Assembly (NCBI RefSeq): GCF_015707995.1
Contig: NZ_JAAGRY010000023.1
Span: 1 to 42,243, forward strand
Length of the DNA: 42,243 bases
Origin: Microbacterium paulum
GTDB taxonomy: Bacteria > Actinomycetota > Actinomycetes > Actinomycetales > Microbacteriaceae
Direction of reading: 5' to 3'
The notes under the pieces are model-generated. The model worked only from the letters and a program-made list of their open reading frames with translations, had not been told where the DNA came from and searched no databases. The translations under genes were made by a program, and so were the position numbers. The first letter of the stretch is position 1. Each line of letters starts with the position of its first letter. This document shows, piece by piece, positions 1 to 8,728 of this stretch.

Positions 1-1644
1 CTGGCCGAGGAGCGGCGAGGGGGCGGCGGCGCCCGGCGGCTGGTCTTCGCCGTCGGCGTCGGCGAACGCCGCGGCGGGGGCTGCGCCCTGGAGCCGCCGC
101 GAGGTGCGCAGGTGGCCGAGCCCCGGCTCGGCTTCGGCAACCCGGCCGAGGAGGGCGCTGGCCTCGACCGAGGTGCCGGGTGCCGGGGCGGCTTCCGCTG
201 CCGCACCTGTCGCCGCCGCGGATGCCTCGGCGACGGATGCCGCGACACCGGATGCCTCGGCGACGATCCCCTCGATGCGCAGGACGACTCCGGCATCGCG
301 CAGTTCGACCGCCCCGGCATCCGTGTCGACCTCGAGCACGCCGCCGAACGGCGCGGTCACGGCGGCGCCGGGCCGCGTGTACAGCTCGACGATGCGCGCG
401 CGGGTCGGAGCCGGCCGGGTCGTGTCGGTCGATACGCGGCTGAGACGACTCTCGCCGTAGCGCAGCGCAGCGATCGGAGCGCCGAGCAGCGCTTCGCGCA
501 CGAGGTGCTGCTCGATGCCCGGAACCGTCCAGCGGCCGCGGTCGAGCAGCGGGCTGCGCGTGCCGAGGTCGACCGTGACCGCGGCATCCATTCCTGCGCG
601 CAGCGGGTGGTAGGCGAGGCCAGCGCGGTGCGGGCGGCCCACCGCCAGGCGCAGCTGCGCCGTCGCCTCGGCCGCGGGCACGCGCGCCGCGCGTTCGAAC
701 ACGTGCCACTCGTGCTCGACGCGCTCGCGTGCGTAGTCGTTGCCCGGATCGATGCGCAACTGGCTCCAGCCGCTGACGGCGAGCACGGCGCCGCGCAGCA
801 CGACGAGGGGCCAGAGCGCCGCGAGCTCGGCGTCGGTGAGGCGCGCCCGCGCATCGAACCCGGCGACGGCCCGTCCGACGATCGTGAGATCGTCGGCGCG
901 GCCCATGAGGTCGGCGAGCAGCATCGCCAGCTCGGCGGCGCGCCACGAGGTCGCGACGTCGCCGAGGTCGATGACCCAGTGCCGGCCGCGGCGGTCGCGC
1001 ATGACGTTGTCGGCGGTGAGGTCGCCGTGGATCACCTGGCGCGGAAGCTCCGCCGCGACGCGGTCGAGTTCGGCGGCGGCCCGGCGCGCAGCCGAGAGGC
1101 ACTGCTCGCGGCGGTCTTCCGGCAGGTCGCCGATGAGCTGCTCGACGACGGCGAGCGCGTTGCCGAGTTCCCACTGCAGGTTGCGGTCGGTGTCGTCGGC
1201 ATCCATCCCTGCGAAGGCCTCGGTCACCTCGGCGACGAGGTCGCCGAGTTCTTCGGCCTGCGCACCGTCGGCGTCGGTGATGTCGGAGAGCGGCCGGCCG
1301 TCGACGATCTGGAACCCGGCGAGCAGCGCCGTCTGCCCGTCGTCGCAGCCGATCGAGGTCGTGCGGGCGCCGCCCGCGGTGGTCAGCACCTCGGGCGTGA
1401 GCAGGCCGCACGCGCGCAGGCGATCGGATGCCGCGATGTGCAGCGCGACCGCGTCGGCGTCGGTGCTGGGGTGGAAGATCTTCACGAGCATGCCTGTGCC
1501 GTCGCCGGCGCGCACGAGGAAGTTGCGGTCCTGCTGGCTGCCGAGTTCGCTGAGCGCGCCGTCGACGCCGTACTCGCGGAGCGCGAGGGCGCGCACCGCC
1601 TCGAGGTCGACCTCGGGTCGGGCCAGCAACCAGTTCTCGGTCAT
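1..1644 (-). CDS. Phosphotransferase / M23-like / class III aminotransferase fusion, N-terminal part
   Basis: The minus frame stays open from an ATG at 1644 to the window edge, giving 548 residues and no stop, so the gene is cut off. Residues about 20-300 are an APH/choline-kinase-like fold: a candidate ATP-binding Lys55 in VKIF, the catalytic loop HGDLTADN at 206-213 and the metal-binding IDLGD at 225-229. Residues about 415-460 (RARIVELYTRPG, then TAPFGGVLEV) resemble the M23/biotinyl-like segment that joins the kinase to a class III PLP aminotransferase in the roughly 1000-residue fusion proteins of this type. The aminotransferase itself would lie outside the window, so that part is inference. 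An Ala/Pro-rich stretch follows the middle domain. The Shine-Dalgarno-like GAAGGA lies 8-10 bases upstream of the ATG. These fusions probably act in the cytosol on amino-alcohol or amine substrates; the substrate cannot be named. Confidence 0.75.
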   Translation of the reverse strand, partial: MTENWLLARPEVDLEAVRALALREYGVDGALSELGSQQDRNFLVRAGDGTGMLVKIFHPSTDADAVALHIAASDRLRACGLLTPEVLTTAGGARTTSIGCDDGQTALLAGFQIVDGRPLSDITDADGAQAEELGDLVAEVTEAFAGMDADDTDRNLQWELGNALAVVEQLIGDLPEDRREQCLSAARRAAAELDRVAAELPRQVIHGDLTADNVMRDRRGRHWVIDLGDVATSWRAAELAMLLADLMGRADDLTIVGRAVAGFDARARLTDAELAALWPLVVLRGAVLAVSGWSQLRIDPGNDYARERVEHEWHVFERAARVPAAEATAQLRLAVGRPHRAGLAYHPLRAGMDAAVTVDLGTRSPLLDRGRWTVPGIEQHLVREALLGAPIAALRYGESRLSRVSTDTTRPAPTRARIVELYTRPGAAVTAPFGGVLEVDTDAGAVELRDAGVVLRIEGIVAEASGVAASVAEASAAATGAAAEAAPAPGTSVEASALLGRVAEAEPGLGHLRTSRRLQGAAPAAAFADADGEDQPPGAAAPSPLLGQ

Positions 1645-1850
1645 CGAGAGCACGTCCTTCGGTGGGTCGGGTCGGGTTCGTTCGGGCGGGGTCGTTCGGG
1701 TGCGACGCCGAGCCGGGCGAGTCGGGCGACGCGGCCGGGCACCCCGATTCTCGCGGATCCGACCGCGGCGGTGTGTCCGAAGTCGGCGGCGTCTTCGGGC
1801 GATCGATTCGCCGGGCACTCCCACTCGCGGGCCCACCGGCGCCGGAGTGT

Positions 1851-1865
1851 TAGCGTGCGGGAGTG
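1851..1865 (+). promoter_or_regulatory. Leaderless -10 box of the Nudix gene
   Basis: TAGCGT at 1851-1856 is followed by six bases and then the GTG start at 1863. There is no good ribosome binding site, so the transcript probably begins at the start codon. Confidence 0.55.
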
Positions 1866-2315
1866 ACCGCGACGCCCGAGCCTCCCGCGCCCTCTGATCC
1901 CCCTGATTCCGCTGATTCCCCGCAAAAACGCTCCATCCGGGTGTCGGCCGCGGTGATCATCGACGAGGGCGGGCGCCTGCTGCTCGTGCGCAAAGCCGGC
2001 ACGAGCGCGTTCATGCAGCCGGGCGGCAAGCCCGAGGCGGGCGAGAGCCCCGCGCAGACGCTCGTGCGCGAGCTCGCCGAAGAGGTCGGACTGCGGCTCG
2101 ACGAGGCCGACCTCGTGCCGCTCGGCGAGTTCTCCGCCCCCGCGGCGAACGAGCCCGGGTTCGAGGTCGTGGCCGACGTCTTCCGCGTCGGCATCGGCGA
2201 CCAGACCCCCGTCGCCGCTGCTGAGATCGCAGAGCTGCGCTGGGTCACCCGCGCCGAGGCATCCGAGATCGACGTGGCACCGCTCGCGGCGGCCTACTTC
2301 TTGCCGGAGGCCTAG
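1863..2315 (+). CDS. Nudix hydrolase
   Basis: This 150-residue protein has a full Nudix box (G-x5-E-x7-REUxEExGU) around residues 53-75: GKPEAGE, then RELAEEVGL. Nudix enzymes hydrolyse nucleoside diphosphates linked to another moiety, using metal ions held by the REUxEE glutamates. The fold fills the whole length, with the usual N-terminal beta strand (RVSAAVIIDE) and no extra domain. The substrate cannot be told from sequence; the short single-domain form is like MutT/ADP-ribose-type housecleaning enzymes. GTG at 1863 is chosen because a -10 box sits six bases before it and no earlier start has a better signal. It is transcribed away from the fusion gene to its left and converges on the SDR to its right, with only 25 bases between their stop codons. 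Confidence 0.9.
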   Translation: MTATPEPPAPSDPPDSADSPQKRSIRVSAAVIIDEGGRLLLVRKAGTSAFMQPGGKPEAGESPAQTLVRELAEEVGLRLDEADLVPLGEFSAPAANEPGFEVVADVFRVGIGDQTPVAAAEIAELRWVTRAEASEIDVAPLAAAYFLPEA

Positions 2316-2340
2316 TTACTCCGCGAGCTGACGGCAGGTC

Positions 2341-3795
2341 TCACCACGACGACTTGGCGTAGTCCTTCAAGAAGATGCCGAAGAGGTCTTCGCCGGCTTC
2401 GCCGCGCACGATCGGGTCGTACACGCGCGCTGCGCCGTCGACGAGGTCGAGCGGGGCGTGAAAGCCCTCTTCGGCGAGGCGCACCTTGGTGAAGTGCGGG
2501 CGCTCGTCGGTGATCCAGCCGGTGTCGACGGCGGTCATGAGAATGCCGTCGGTCTCGAACATCTCGCGCGCGCTCGTGCGGGTGAGCATGTTGAGCGCGG
2601 CCTTGGCCATGTTGGTGTGCGGATGCCCCGGCCCCTTGTAGCCGCGACCGAACACGCCCTCCATGGCCGAGACGTTGACGATGTACTTCCGTCGTGCGGG
2701 TGACGCCGCCATCGCCGGGCGAAGGCGGCTGACGAGCAGGAAGGGCGCCGTCATGTTCGCGAGCTGCACCTCGAGCATCTCGAGGGGCTCGACCTGGTCG
2801 ACGTGCTGCGTCCAGCTGTTGATGTGGTTCTCGTCGGGCACGAGCCCGCCCGCGTCGATCGCGGTGCCGGCGGCGAGGCGTTCGAGCGACGACGACCCCG
2901 CCGCCATCGCCTCGGCGGTGAGCGTGTCGGCGTCGCGCGCCGCCGCGGCGAGGATCGGGTGGCTCGACACCGACTGCGCGAGCGCGAGCGGGTGCGCGTC
3001 GTTCGTGTGGCCGAAGGTCAGCAGCTCGGGCAGCGGCCCGCTCGGCAACGGCGCGAGCTCGGCGTCGACGAGCGGCTTGTAGGCGCCCGTCGAGCGGCGC
3101 ACCGTCTGCGCGGCGTTGTTGATGAGAATGTCGAGCGGGCCGTCGGATGCCACGGCGTCGGCGAGTCCGATGACCTGCGCCGGGTCGCGCAGGTCGATGC
3201 CGACGATTTTGAGGCGGTGGATCCACTCGCCCGAGTCGGGCAGCGCCGAGAACCGACGCACCGCATCGCGGGGGAAACGGGTCGTGATCGTCGTGTGCGC
3301 GCCGTCGCGCAGCAGGCGCAGCGCGATGTACATGCCGATTTTGGCACGTCCTCCGGTGAGCAATGCCCGCCTGCCGGTGAGGTCGGTGCGCGCGTCGCGC
3401 TTGGCGTGGCTCATCGCCGCGCATTCCGGGCACAGCTGGTGGTAGAACGCGTCGACGAGCGTATACGGCTGCTTGCATATGTAGCAGGCACGCGGCTTGA
3501 TCAGCTCGCCCGCGTGCGGCGAAGTGGCTCGCGTCGCGAGCGGAATACCCCGCGTCTCGTCGTCGATGCGGTCGGGCGCTCCCGTCGCCGTCGCGGCGAC
3601 CACGGCACGATCGGCATCGGCAATGCGCTGGCGCTTGTCTTTGCGGGCCAGACGTTTGACGTCTTTGTACATCTTGCCGGTCGCGCGGCGAAGGGCGATG
3701 TAGTCGGGGTCGTCGGGGTCGAGCTCGGCGGTCGCGGCGATCACGCGCAGCGCGATCTCGAGCTCGGCGGGGTCGATCGACGGGTTTTCGGGCAC
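2341..3795 (-). CDS. SDR-family oxidoreductase with N-terminal zinc ribbon and altered active site
   Basis: The 484-residue protein has three parts. Residues 1-95 are a charged helical region. Residues 104-125 hold two cysteine pairs (C104/C107 and C122/C125), a likely zinc ribbon. From about 140 on there is a classical Rossmann SDR domain: TGGRAKIG at 147-154 for the dinucleotide and NNAA at 226-229. Ser376 fits the catalytic serine and Lys398 the catalytic lysine, but the position four before that lysine, normally Tyr, is Thr394 (HTNMAKAAL). Tyr386 is the nearest tyrosine. This long SDR type is uncharacterised as far as I know. GTG at 3795 is chosen for its -10 box; the frame also opens further upstream, but that would overlap the neighbouring gene. 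The cofactor and substrate are unknown. Confidence 0.85.
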   Translation of the reverse strand: MPENPSIDPAELEIALRVIAATAELDPDDPDYIALRRATGKMYKDVKRLARKDKRQRIADADRAVVAATATGAPDRIDDETRGIPLATRATSPHAGELIKPRACYICKQPYTLVDAFYHQLCPECAAMSHAKRDARTDLTGRRALLTGGRAKIGMYIALRLLRDGAHTTITTRFPRDAVRRFSALPDSGEWIHRLKIVGIDLRDPAQVIGLADAVASDGPLDILINNAAQTVRRSTGAYKPLVDAELAPLPSGPLPELLTFGHTNDAHPLALAQSVSSHPILAAAARDADTLTAEAMAAGSSSLERLAAGTAIDAGGLVPDENHINSWTQHVDQVEPLEMLEVQLANMTAPFLLVSRLRPAMAASPARRKYIVNVSAMEGVFGRGYKGPGHPHTNMAKAALNMLTRTSAREMFETDGILMTAVDTGWITDERPHFTKVRLAEEGFHAPLDLVDGAARVYDPIVRGEAGEDLFGIFLKDYAKSSW

Positions 3796-3806
3796 AGAAG
3801 AGTGTA
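3793..3806 (-). promoter_or_regulatory. Leaderless -10 box of the zinc-ribbon SDR gene
   Basis: On the minus strand TACACT (3806-3801) is followed by five bases and the GTG start at 3795. This is the best evidence for the start chosen. Confidence 0.5.
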
Positions 3807-3889
3807 TCGAGCGGGCCTGAACGGATGCCCCGCGCGCAGCGCACACACCACGACGGACAGCGCAGGCTCGAGGTCGTTCCGGCGCGGCC

Positions 3890-5251
3890 TCAGACGACCC
3901 TCGAGAGAAGCCGCCGCAGGCGTCCGCGAGGACGCTGCCACGAATCCACCGCGTTGACGAAGAACGCGGCTCGCTCCCGCGAGACGCTGAACTCCCAGAG
4001 CGCATCATCGACGTCCGCACACACACCGGCCCATGCACGCTGCAACCGCTCGGCACGCACGTCCGGCGTGTCCGAGTCCGTCGTCACTCCCAGAATCGGT
4101 GTGAGGGTCCGGCGCAGATGTGAGCGCTCCAGCGCCTGCATCGATGTCGGAAGCGTCCCACTGGCGCCGGGGCGCGCCGACAGCGGCCGGAGGTCGAGCA
4201 GCAGCGACCGTGCGCGACGCGGTGCCTGCCGCCAGACCCGCCAGAAGTGCGGGTCATCGGTTAGGAGTGAGCGCATTTTCTCGACGTCTCGACGCACCTC
4301 ACCGGCGGGGTCCCACCGCCCAGCCGTTGGCACGTCGAAGGTCACCCACGGGTCGTCGGCGCGCCAATCAGGTTCGGATCCCATGGCCCCGCGAACCGGC
4401 GGTATGGTGTCGGCCGGGCGAGCCTCGACTTTTCCATCCACGATGCGACAGGCACCGTCGGAGACGAAGTCGACCGCGCTGCGCGCCCCGGCGTCCATGA
4501 GCCGCACGTACTCATCTGTGCCGTTGTCGAGATCGCGCACGAGGTCCACCGCGTCTGCTTCCAGCGCCTCCAGGGTCCGTTCCGCCTCGACGGCGCGATC
4601 CCGCTGATGACCGTTGCGAGCACGTAGCCGCGGGGTGAGGCCGTGGTCGAGCAGGATCGCGAGGATCGCGACGACCACCGCAACAACCGCAGCGATGGCC
4701 GGATTTGCGAGGGCGGCGAACACCGCGGTGACGGCCTCCGAGAGGATGTCGGTTGAGGGATCCCGCAGCCAGAGCAAACCGATGAGCACATAGAGCCCCG
4801 CGACACTGCCGGCCCACACCCATACGGTACGGACGAACGAGATCGCGATCCCCGGTATGCCGAGGACGGTGCGTACGAATCGACGACCCGCCGTCTCGCG
4901 ACGCCAGACGACCCGACCCCTGTCGCGCGCCTCGCTGCTACCCACACGGATGCCCGTCCGGAGCCGCATCCAGCTGAGCGCGTCGGCGACGGCGAGGTAT
5001 CTGCGCGCCATCGTCCGGTGCGTCACCAGGTCCGCACCGCGCGCAGACCAGCGCATGAGACGCTCGAACGCCAGGTCGAACCACCTGAGCCCGAAGTACA
5101 CCACGGCGAGGGCGACAAAAAGGGCGATCGCGACGAGGATCGATGTCACGAGGTAGGCCGCCACGAACTCGCCGAACGTTGTGCCGGGGGTCACGCCGAC
5201 TGCGCGCGTCAGGCACCTCAGCGGGGCGAAGAGCCAATCGAGCCAGGTCAC
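3890..5251 (-). CDS. Hypothetical membrane protein with long cytosolic tail
   Basis: I do not recognise this 453-residue protein. Three hydrophobic segments are visible: residues about 30-55 (YLVTSILVAIALFVALAVVY), about 130-165 (two close stretches around a short loop) and about 180-205. After residue 210 the chain is soluble and charged, starting with a helical EAERTLEALEADAVDLVRDL segment that could be a short coiled coil, and it ends in an Arg-rich tail (RPRGRLRRLLSR). There is no signal peptide and no catalytic motif that I can name. The GTG start has a -10-like box six bases before it. The gene stands alone between the SDR and dhaM. Coding is supported by continuous G/C-ending codons and sensible hydrophobic patterning, in contrast to the arginine-rich antisense frames. 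Confidence 0.75.
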   Translation of the reverse strand: MTWLDWLFAPLRCLTRAVGVTPGTTFGEFVAAYLVTSILVAIALFVALAVVYFGLRWFDLAFERLMRWSARGADLVTHRTMARRYLAVADALSWMRLRTGIRVGSSEARDRGRVVWRRETAGRRFVRTVLGIPGIAISFVRTVWVWAGSVAGLYVLIGLLWLRDPSTDILSEAVTAVFAALANPAIAAVVAVVVAILAILLDHGLTPRLRARNGHQRDRAVEAERTLEALEADAVDLVRDLDNGTDEYVRLMDAGARSAVDFVSDGACRIVDGKVEARPADTIPPVRGAMGSEPDWRADDPWVTFDVPTAGRWDPAGEVRRDVEKMRSLLTDDPHFWRVWRQAPRRARSLLLDLRPLSARPGASGTLPTSMQALERSHLRRTLTPILGVTTDSDTPDVRAERLQRAWAGVCADVDDALWEFSVSRERAAFFVNAVDSWQRPRGRLRRLLSRVV

Positions 5252-5263
5252 TCGCCCTGTCTA
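5249..5263 (-). promoter_or_regulatory. Leaderless -10-like box of the membrane protein gene
   Basis: On the minus strand TAGACA (5263-5258) lies six bases before the GTG at 5251. The last base departs from TANNNT, so this is weaker than the other sites. Confidence 0.4.
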
Positions 5264-5303
5264 CCAGTCGCTTCGTTTACCGATGACAGACACCACGGCT
5301 CCG

Positions 5304-6065
5304 CTACACGACCTCACCGAAGCCGTCTTCGATGAGAGCGGCGAGCGCGTCGACCGCCTCGGCGGCGCCGGGGCCCTCGGCCCGCAGCCGCAGCACGTGG
5401 CCCTGTGTCGCGCCGAGCGCGAGCAGCGAGATCATGCTGTTGGCCGGCGCCGGTCCCTTGCCGTTCGTCGTGTCGGTGAGGGTCGGCACGGTGCCGAGGC
5501 CACTCGCCGCCTTCACGACGAGCGACGCCGGCCGCGAGTGCAGCCCGACCGGGTTGACGACCGTCACGTCGCGCTCGACGACGTCGCCCTGAGTCGGCGC
5601 CGTCGCGACAAGCGAGGCGGGGGCGGCCGTGGCATCCACGACACCGACTCCCGCGGGCGCCGCGCCGGGCTCGTCGCCGTGCGGCTGCTTGGCGGCGAGC
5701 GCGCCCGCCGCTTCGGCCGCGACCTCGTCGAGCGTGCCGCCGGTCGCCGCACGGACGATACCCGCCGTCGCCCCCTCGACGAAGGGCCCGCTGCTGATGC
5801 GCACCGGCTGCGTGCTCTCGCGCAGCTCGAGCGCCAGTTCAGAACTCAGCACCGCCGAGCCGAGATCGGTGAGGATGAGCACCCCATCGGTGCCCGCGAG
5901 CTCGTCGATCGCCGCGGCGATGGCGACGGCATCCGTTCCGAAGCCGCCGTCGGCGCCCGCGGCGACACGCACCGGCGGCGCCTCGCCGTGGATCATCTGC
6001 ATCGCGAGATCGACGGCCGCCGCGGCGAGCGGCTCGCTGTGCGAGACGACGACGAAGCCGATCAC
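5304..6065 (-). CDS. dhaM: Dihydroxyacetone kinase phosphotransfer subunit DhaM (EIIA-HPr fusion)
   Basis: DhaM hands phosphate from the PTS chain to DhaL-bound ADP, so that dihydroxyacetone is phosphorylated at the cost of PEP. The N-terminal domain (residues 1-125) is the mannose-type EIIA fold, with the phosphorylated His9 in VVSHSE and the LTDLGSA motif. A linker rich in Ala, Gly and Pro leads to an HPr domain (about 163-253) with its active His176 in VNPVGLHSRPAS. The EI-like domain found in the three-domain Escherichia coli DhaM is absent (253 residues here), so a separate EI enzyme must feed it. Its start overlaps the dhaL stop by ATGA, so the two are translationally coupled. It is the last gene of the operon. 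Confidence 0.93.
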   Translation of the reverse strand: MIGFVVVSHSEPLAAAAVDLAMQMIHGEAPPVRVAAGADGGFGTDAVAIAAAIDELAGTDGVLILTDLGSAVLSSELALELRESTQPVRISSGPFVEGATAGIVRAATGGTLDEVAAEAAGALAAKQPHGDEPGAAPAGVGVVDATAAPASLVATAPTQGDVVERDVTVVNPVGLHSRPASLVVKAASGLGTVPTLTDTTNGKGPAPANSMISLLALGATQGHVLRLRAEGPGAAEAVDALAALIEDGFGEVV

Positions 6066-6739
6066 GCGGCGTCTCCGCCCTCGCCCGCCGCGTCGCCCGC
6101 GAGCGTGTCGGCGAGCGCCTGGACGAGGATCGCCGACGATGCGGCGCCCGGGTCGAGGTGCCCGGCGCTGCGCTCACCGAGGTACGACGCGCGGCCCTTG
6201 CGGGCGACGAGCGGCACGGTCGAGTCGCGGCCGATCGTGACGGCGTCGGCCGCCGCCTGGGCGGCCTCAGCCGCCGAGGCGCCCGAGGCCGCGGCATCCG
6301 TCAGCGCCGCCACGGCGGGCTCGAGCGCGTCGATCATCGTCTTGTCGCCGACGACCGCGTGCCCGCGCCCGACGACACCGGCCACCCCCGCCGCGACGAC
6401 GGCGGCGAAATCTGCGCCGCTGATCGACGTGCTCGCCGGGGCCGCCTTGCCCATGTCGAGAAAGAGGGTGCCGTAGAGCGATCCGCTCGCGCCGCCGACC
6501 TTCGAGATGAGGGTCATGCCAACCGACTTCAACAGCGCCTGCACGGTCGGCGCGTCACCGGCCGGCGCGGCGTCGAGCTTGTCGAGCACGGCCTTGAACC
6601 CGCGCGCCATGTTCGTGCCGTGGTCGGCGTCGCCGATCGCCGAGTCGAGCGCGGTCAGCTCGTCGGCGTGCGCCGAGAGCTCCGCCGCGCTGCGACGCAG
6701 CCAGGCATCGAGGTCGGCCGAGGTGATCTCGTCTGCCAT
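6062..6739 (-). CDS. dhaL: Dihydroxyacetone kinase ADP-binding subunit DhaL
   Basis: DhaL carries a tightly bound ADP that is rephosphorylated by DhaM and passes phosphate to dihydroxyacetone held by DhaK. The 225-residue protein is all-helical with the magnesium/nucleotide motif DSAIGDADHGTNM near residues 30-45; its aspartates hold the metal ions. The later KVGGASGSLYGT segment fits the nucleotide-binding loop of the family. ATG at 6739 is chosen because it gives the usual N-terminus and lies two bases after the dhaK stop; the frame runs further upstream into dhaK but without family similarity. The gene order K-L-M is that of PTS-dependent kinases. Confidence 0.93.
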   Translation of the reverse strand: MADEITSADLDAWLRRSAAELSAHADELTALDSAIGDADHGTNMARGFKAVLDKLDAAPAGDAPTVQALLKSVGMTLISKVGGASGSLYGTLFLDMGKAAPASTSISGADFAAVVAAGVAGVVGRGHAVVGDKTMIDALEPAVAALTDAAASGASAAEAAQAAADAVTIGRDSTVPLVARKGRASYLGERSAGHLDPGAASSAILVQALADTLAGDAAGEGGDAA

Positions 6740-6741
6740 CG

Positions 6742-7734
6742 TCAGACCCCCCACCGCAACGCCGTGGTGTTGACCGGGGCATCCCACAGTCGCAGCAGTT
6801 CGTCGTCGGCCTTCACGAGCGTGAGCGAGCAGCCGGCCATGTCGAGGCTCGTGATGTAGTCGCCCACGAGCACGCGCGCGACCTCGATGCCGTGCTCGGC
6901 GAGCGCCTCGGCGATGTCGGCGTAGATGACGTAGAGCTCGATCAGGGGCGTGCCACCCAGGCCGCTCAGCAGCACGATGACCGGCGCGCCGGTGAAGTCG
7001 GCGTCGTCGGTGATGGCGGTCACGAGGTCGCGGGCGATGTCGTGCGCGTTCTCGAGGGGCACGCGCTTGCGGCCGGGTTCACCGTGGATGCCGACGCCCA
7101 CCTCCATCTCGTCATCGGGCAGGTCGAAGCTCGGGTGCCCGACTGCCGGCACCGTGCAGCTCGTCAGCGCGACCCCCATCGACCGGCCGGCCGACGAGAC
7201 CTTCTCGGCGATGGCGGTGACCTCGGCGAGGCTCTTTCCCTCGGCCGCGGCAGCACCGGCGATCTTCTCGACGATGACCGTGGTGCCGACGCCGCGGCGC
7301 CCCGCGGTCCAGGTCGAGTCCTGCACGGCGACGTCGTCGGCGACGACGACCGACGCGGTCTGGATGCCCTCGTCGGCGGCGAGTTCGGCGGCCATCTCGA
7401 AATTCAGCACGTCGCCGGTGTAGTTCTTCACGATGAACAGCACGCCGGCGCCCGAGTCGACGGCTTGCGCCGCGGCGAGCATCTGATCGGGCGTGGGAGA
7501 GGTGAAGATCTCGCCCGCGCAGGCCGCGTCGAGCATGCCCGCCCCGACGAAGCCGCTGTGCAGCGGCTCATGACCCGTGCCGCCGCCCGAGACGAGGGCG
7601 ACGCGCCCCTCGCGCGGAGCGGTCGAGACGACGAGGCGGTTCTCGAGATCGACCGACAGGTCGGGGTGGGCAGCGGCGACGCCGCGCAGGGCATCGGCGA
7701 GCACCGTGTCAGGGGAATTGATGAGCTTCTTCAT
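6742..7734 (-). CDS. dhaK: Dihydroxyacetone kinase substrate-binding subunit DhaK
   Basis: DhaK binds dihydroxyacetone covalently as a hemiaminal to a histidine, here His217 in GIHGEPG. The 330-residue length is that of the PTS-type subunit, not of the longer ATP-dependent kinase. The N-terminus [12 protein letters not shown], the [15 protein letters not shown] loop (about 50-64) and [17 protein letters not shown] (about 101-117) are family hallmarks. The strong ribosome binding site GAGGAGA precedes the ATG at 7734. It is first in the dhaKLM operon and is read away from the IclR regulator. The gene set suggests use of dihydroxyacetone, perhaps made from glycerol. Confidence 0.95.
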   Translation of the reverse strand: MKKLINSPDTVLADALRGVAAAHPDLSVDLENRLVVSTAPREGRVALVSGGGTGHEPLHSGFVGAGMLDAACAGEIFTSPTPDQMLAAAQAVDSGAGVLFIVKNYTGDVLNFEMAAELAADEGIQTASVVVADDVAVQDSTWTAGRRGVGTTVIVEKIAGAAAAEGKSLAEVTAIAEKVSSAGRSMGVALTSCTVPAVGHPSFDLPDDEMEVGVGIHGEPGRKRVPLENAHDIARDLVTAITDDADFTGAPVIVLLSGLGGTPLIELYVIYADIAEALAEHGIEVARVLVGDYITSLDMAGCSLTLVKADDELLRLWDAPVNTTALRWGV

Positions 7735-7913
7735 GCGCGGGTCTCCTCTTCGAGTCGTGAATGTGCGCGGCATCGCACCGACGGGCATTCGACATTGTCG
7801 ACTGCGATTCGTCTATACCGAATCCTCCCCTCTCGCCGCTACGCTGTCAATGGTCGCGATGAGCGCGACCGACGGGCACGACCCGGGGCGTGAGCGATGC
7901 GAGGAGGCCGCCG
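7735..7913. promoter_or_regulatory. Divergent promoter region between dhaK and the IclR gene, with palindrome
   Basis: This 179-base gap must hold the promoters of both divergent units. At 7806-7824 there is a perfect inverted repeat, GATTCG-N7-CGAATC, of the size bound by IclR dimers; its spacer contains TATA. A TACGCT at 7840-7845 could be a -10 for the regulator gene. The palindrome is seen directly; its role as the IclR operator is inferred from position. Confidence 0.5.
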
Positions 7914-8648
7914 ATGATCCAGTCGATCGACCGCGCCGCGCGCATCATGAACCTGCTGCAGGGCGCACGCCGGCTCGGCATCAGCGAACTCGCCGCCGCC
8001 CTCGAACTGCCGCCCTCCACGGTGCACGGGCTCGTGAAGTCGCTGCAGGCCCACGGCCTGGTCGCCCAAGAGCCGAACGGCAACCGCTACGTGCTCGGCC
8101 CCGCACTGCTCAAGCTCTCGAGCGTCTACCTCGACACGCTCGACGTGCGCGCCCGCTCGCTGCGGCGCATGCACGAGCTCTCGCAGCGCACGGGCCTTGC
8201 GTCGCACCTGGGCGTGCTGCTCGGCACCGACGTGCTCGTCATCCACCACGACCGCCGCCCCGACGGGTCGGAGCAGATGCCCGAGACCGGGCTGACCCTT
8301 CCGGCGCACGCCTCGGCCCTCGGCAAGGTGCTGCTCGCGCACGACGACGACGTGCGCGAGCGGGTGCTCGCGGGCGAGCTGCCCGACCTGACCGACGCGA
8401 CGGTGACCGATGCCGCTGTGCTGCGCGACCAACTCGCCGAGGTGCGCCGTGCGGGGCTCGCGACCTCGATCGAAGAGGCGGTGCTCGGCGACGCCGCCGC
8501 GGCGGTGCCGGTGCACGACGAAGACGGACGCGTGATCGCGGCGCTCGGCGTGCTGACCGCCGCCGAGGCGTTCCCGCCCGCCGAGGCGACGCTGCGCGAA
8601 CTGCGCGACGCGGGCCGCGCGATCTCGCGCGACCTCGGCGCGCGCTGA
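7914..8648 (+). CDS. IclR-family transcriptional regulator
   Basis: A 244-residue regulator. Residues 1-65 form the winged helix-turn-helix (SIDRAARIMNLL, ISELAAALELPPSTVHGLVKSL), and residues about 75-244 are the IclR effector-binding domain, with the conserved LPAHASALGKVLLA near 130 and LATSIEEAVLG near 190. Start ATG 7914 is preferred to the GTG at 7890 because AGGAGG stands six bases before it. The gene is divergent from dhaKLM and is the obvious candidate for its regulator. The effector could be dihydroxyacetone or a related C3 compound (inference). Confidence 0.92.
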   Translation: MIQSIDRAARIMNLLQGARRLGISELAAALELPPSTVHGLVKSLQAHGLVAQEPNGNRYVLGPALLKLSSVYLDTLDVRARSLRRMHELSQRTGLASHLGVLLGTDVLVIHHDRRPDGSEQMPETGLTLPAHASALGKVLLAHDDDVRERVLAGELPDLTDATVTDAAVLRDQLAEVRRAGLATSIEEAVLGDAAAAVPVHDEDGRVIAALGVLTAAEAFPPAEATLRELRDAGRAISRDLGAR

Positions 8649-8728
8649 GGGCGCCCACTTTTGGCTCGTCGCCCGCGCGCATCGTCGGCTGGGCGCGCTC
8701 CCTCGGCCGGTCGCCCGCGCGCGGCGTA

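Noticed and set aside
112..1866. Long plus-strand open frame over the kinase fusion gene
   Set aside because: It is the antisense of the minus-strand gene, arginine- and alanine-rich with no domain; long antisense frames are usual at this GC content. Similar frames over 4-5 kb, 9.1-11.2 kb, 14.7-17.7 kb, 20.4-22.3 kb and 37-39.7 kb were left out for the same reason.
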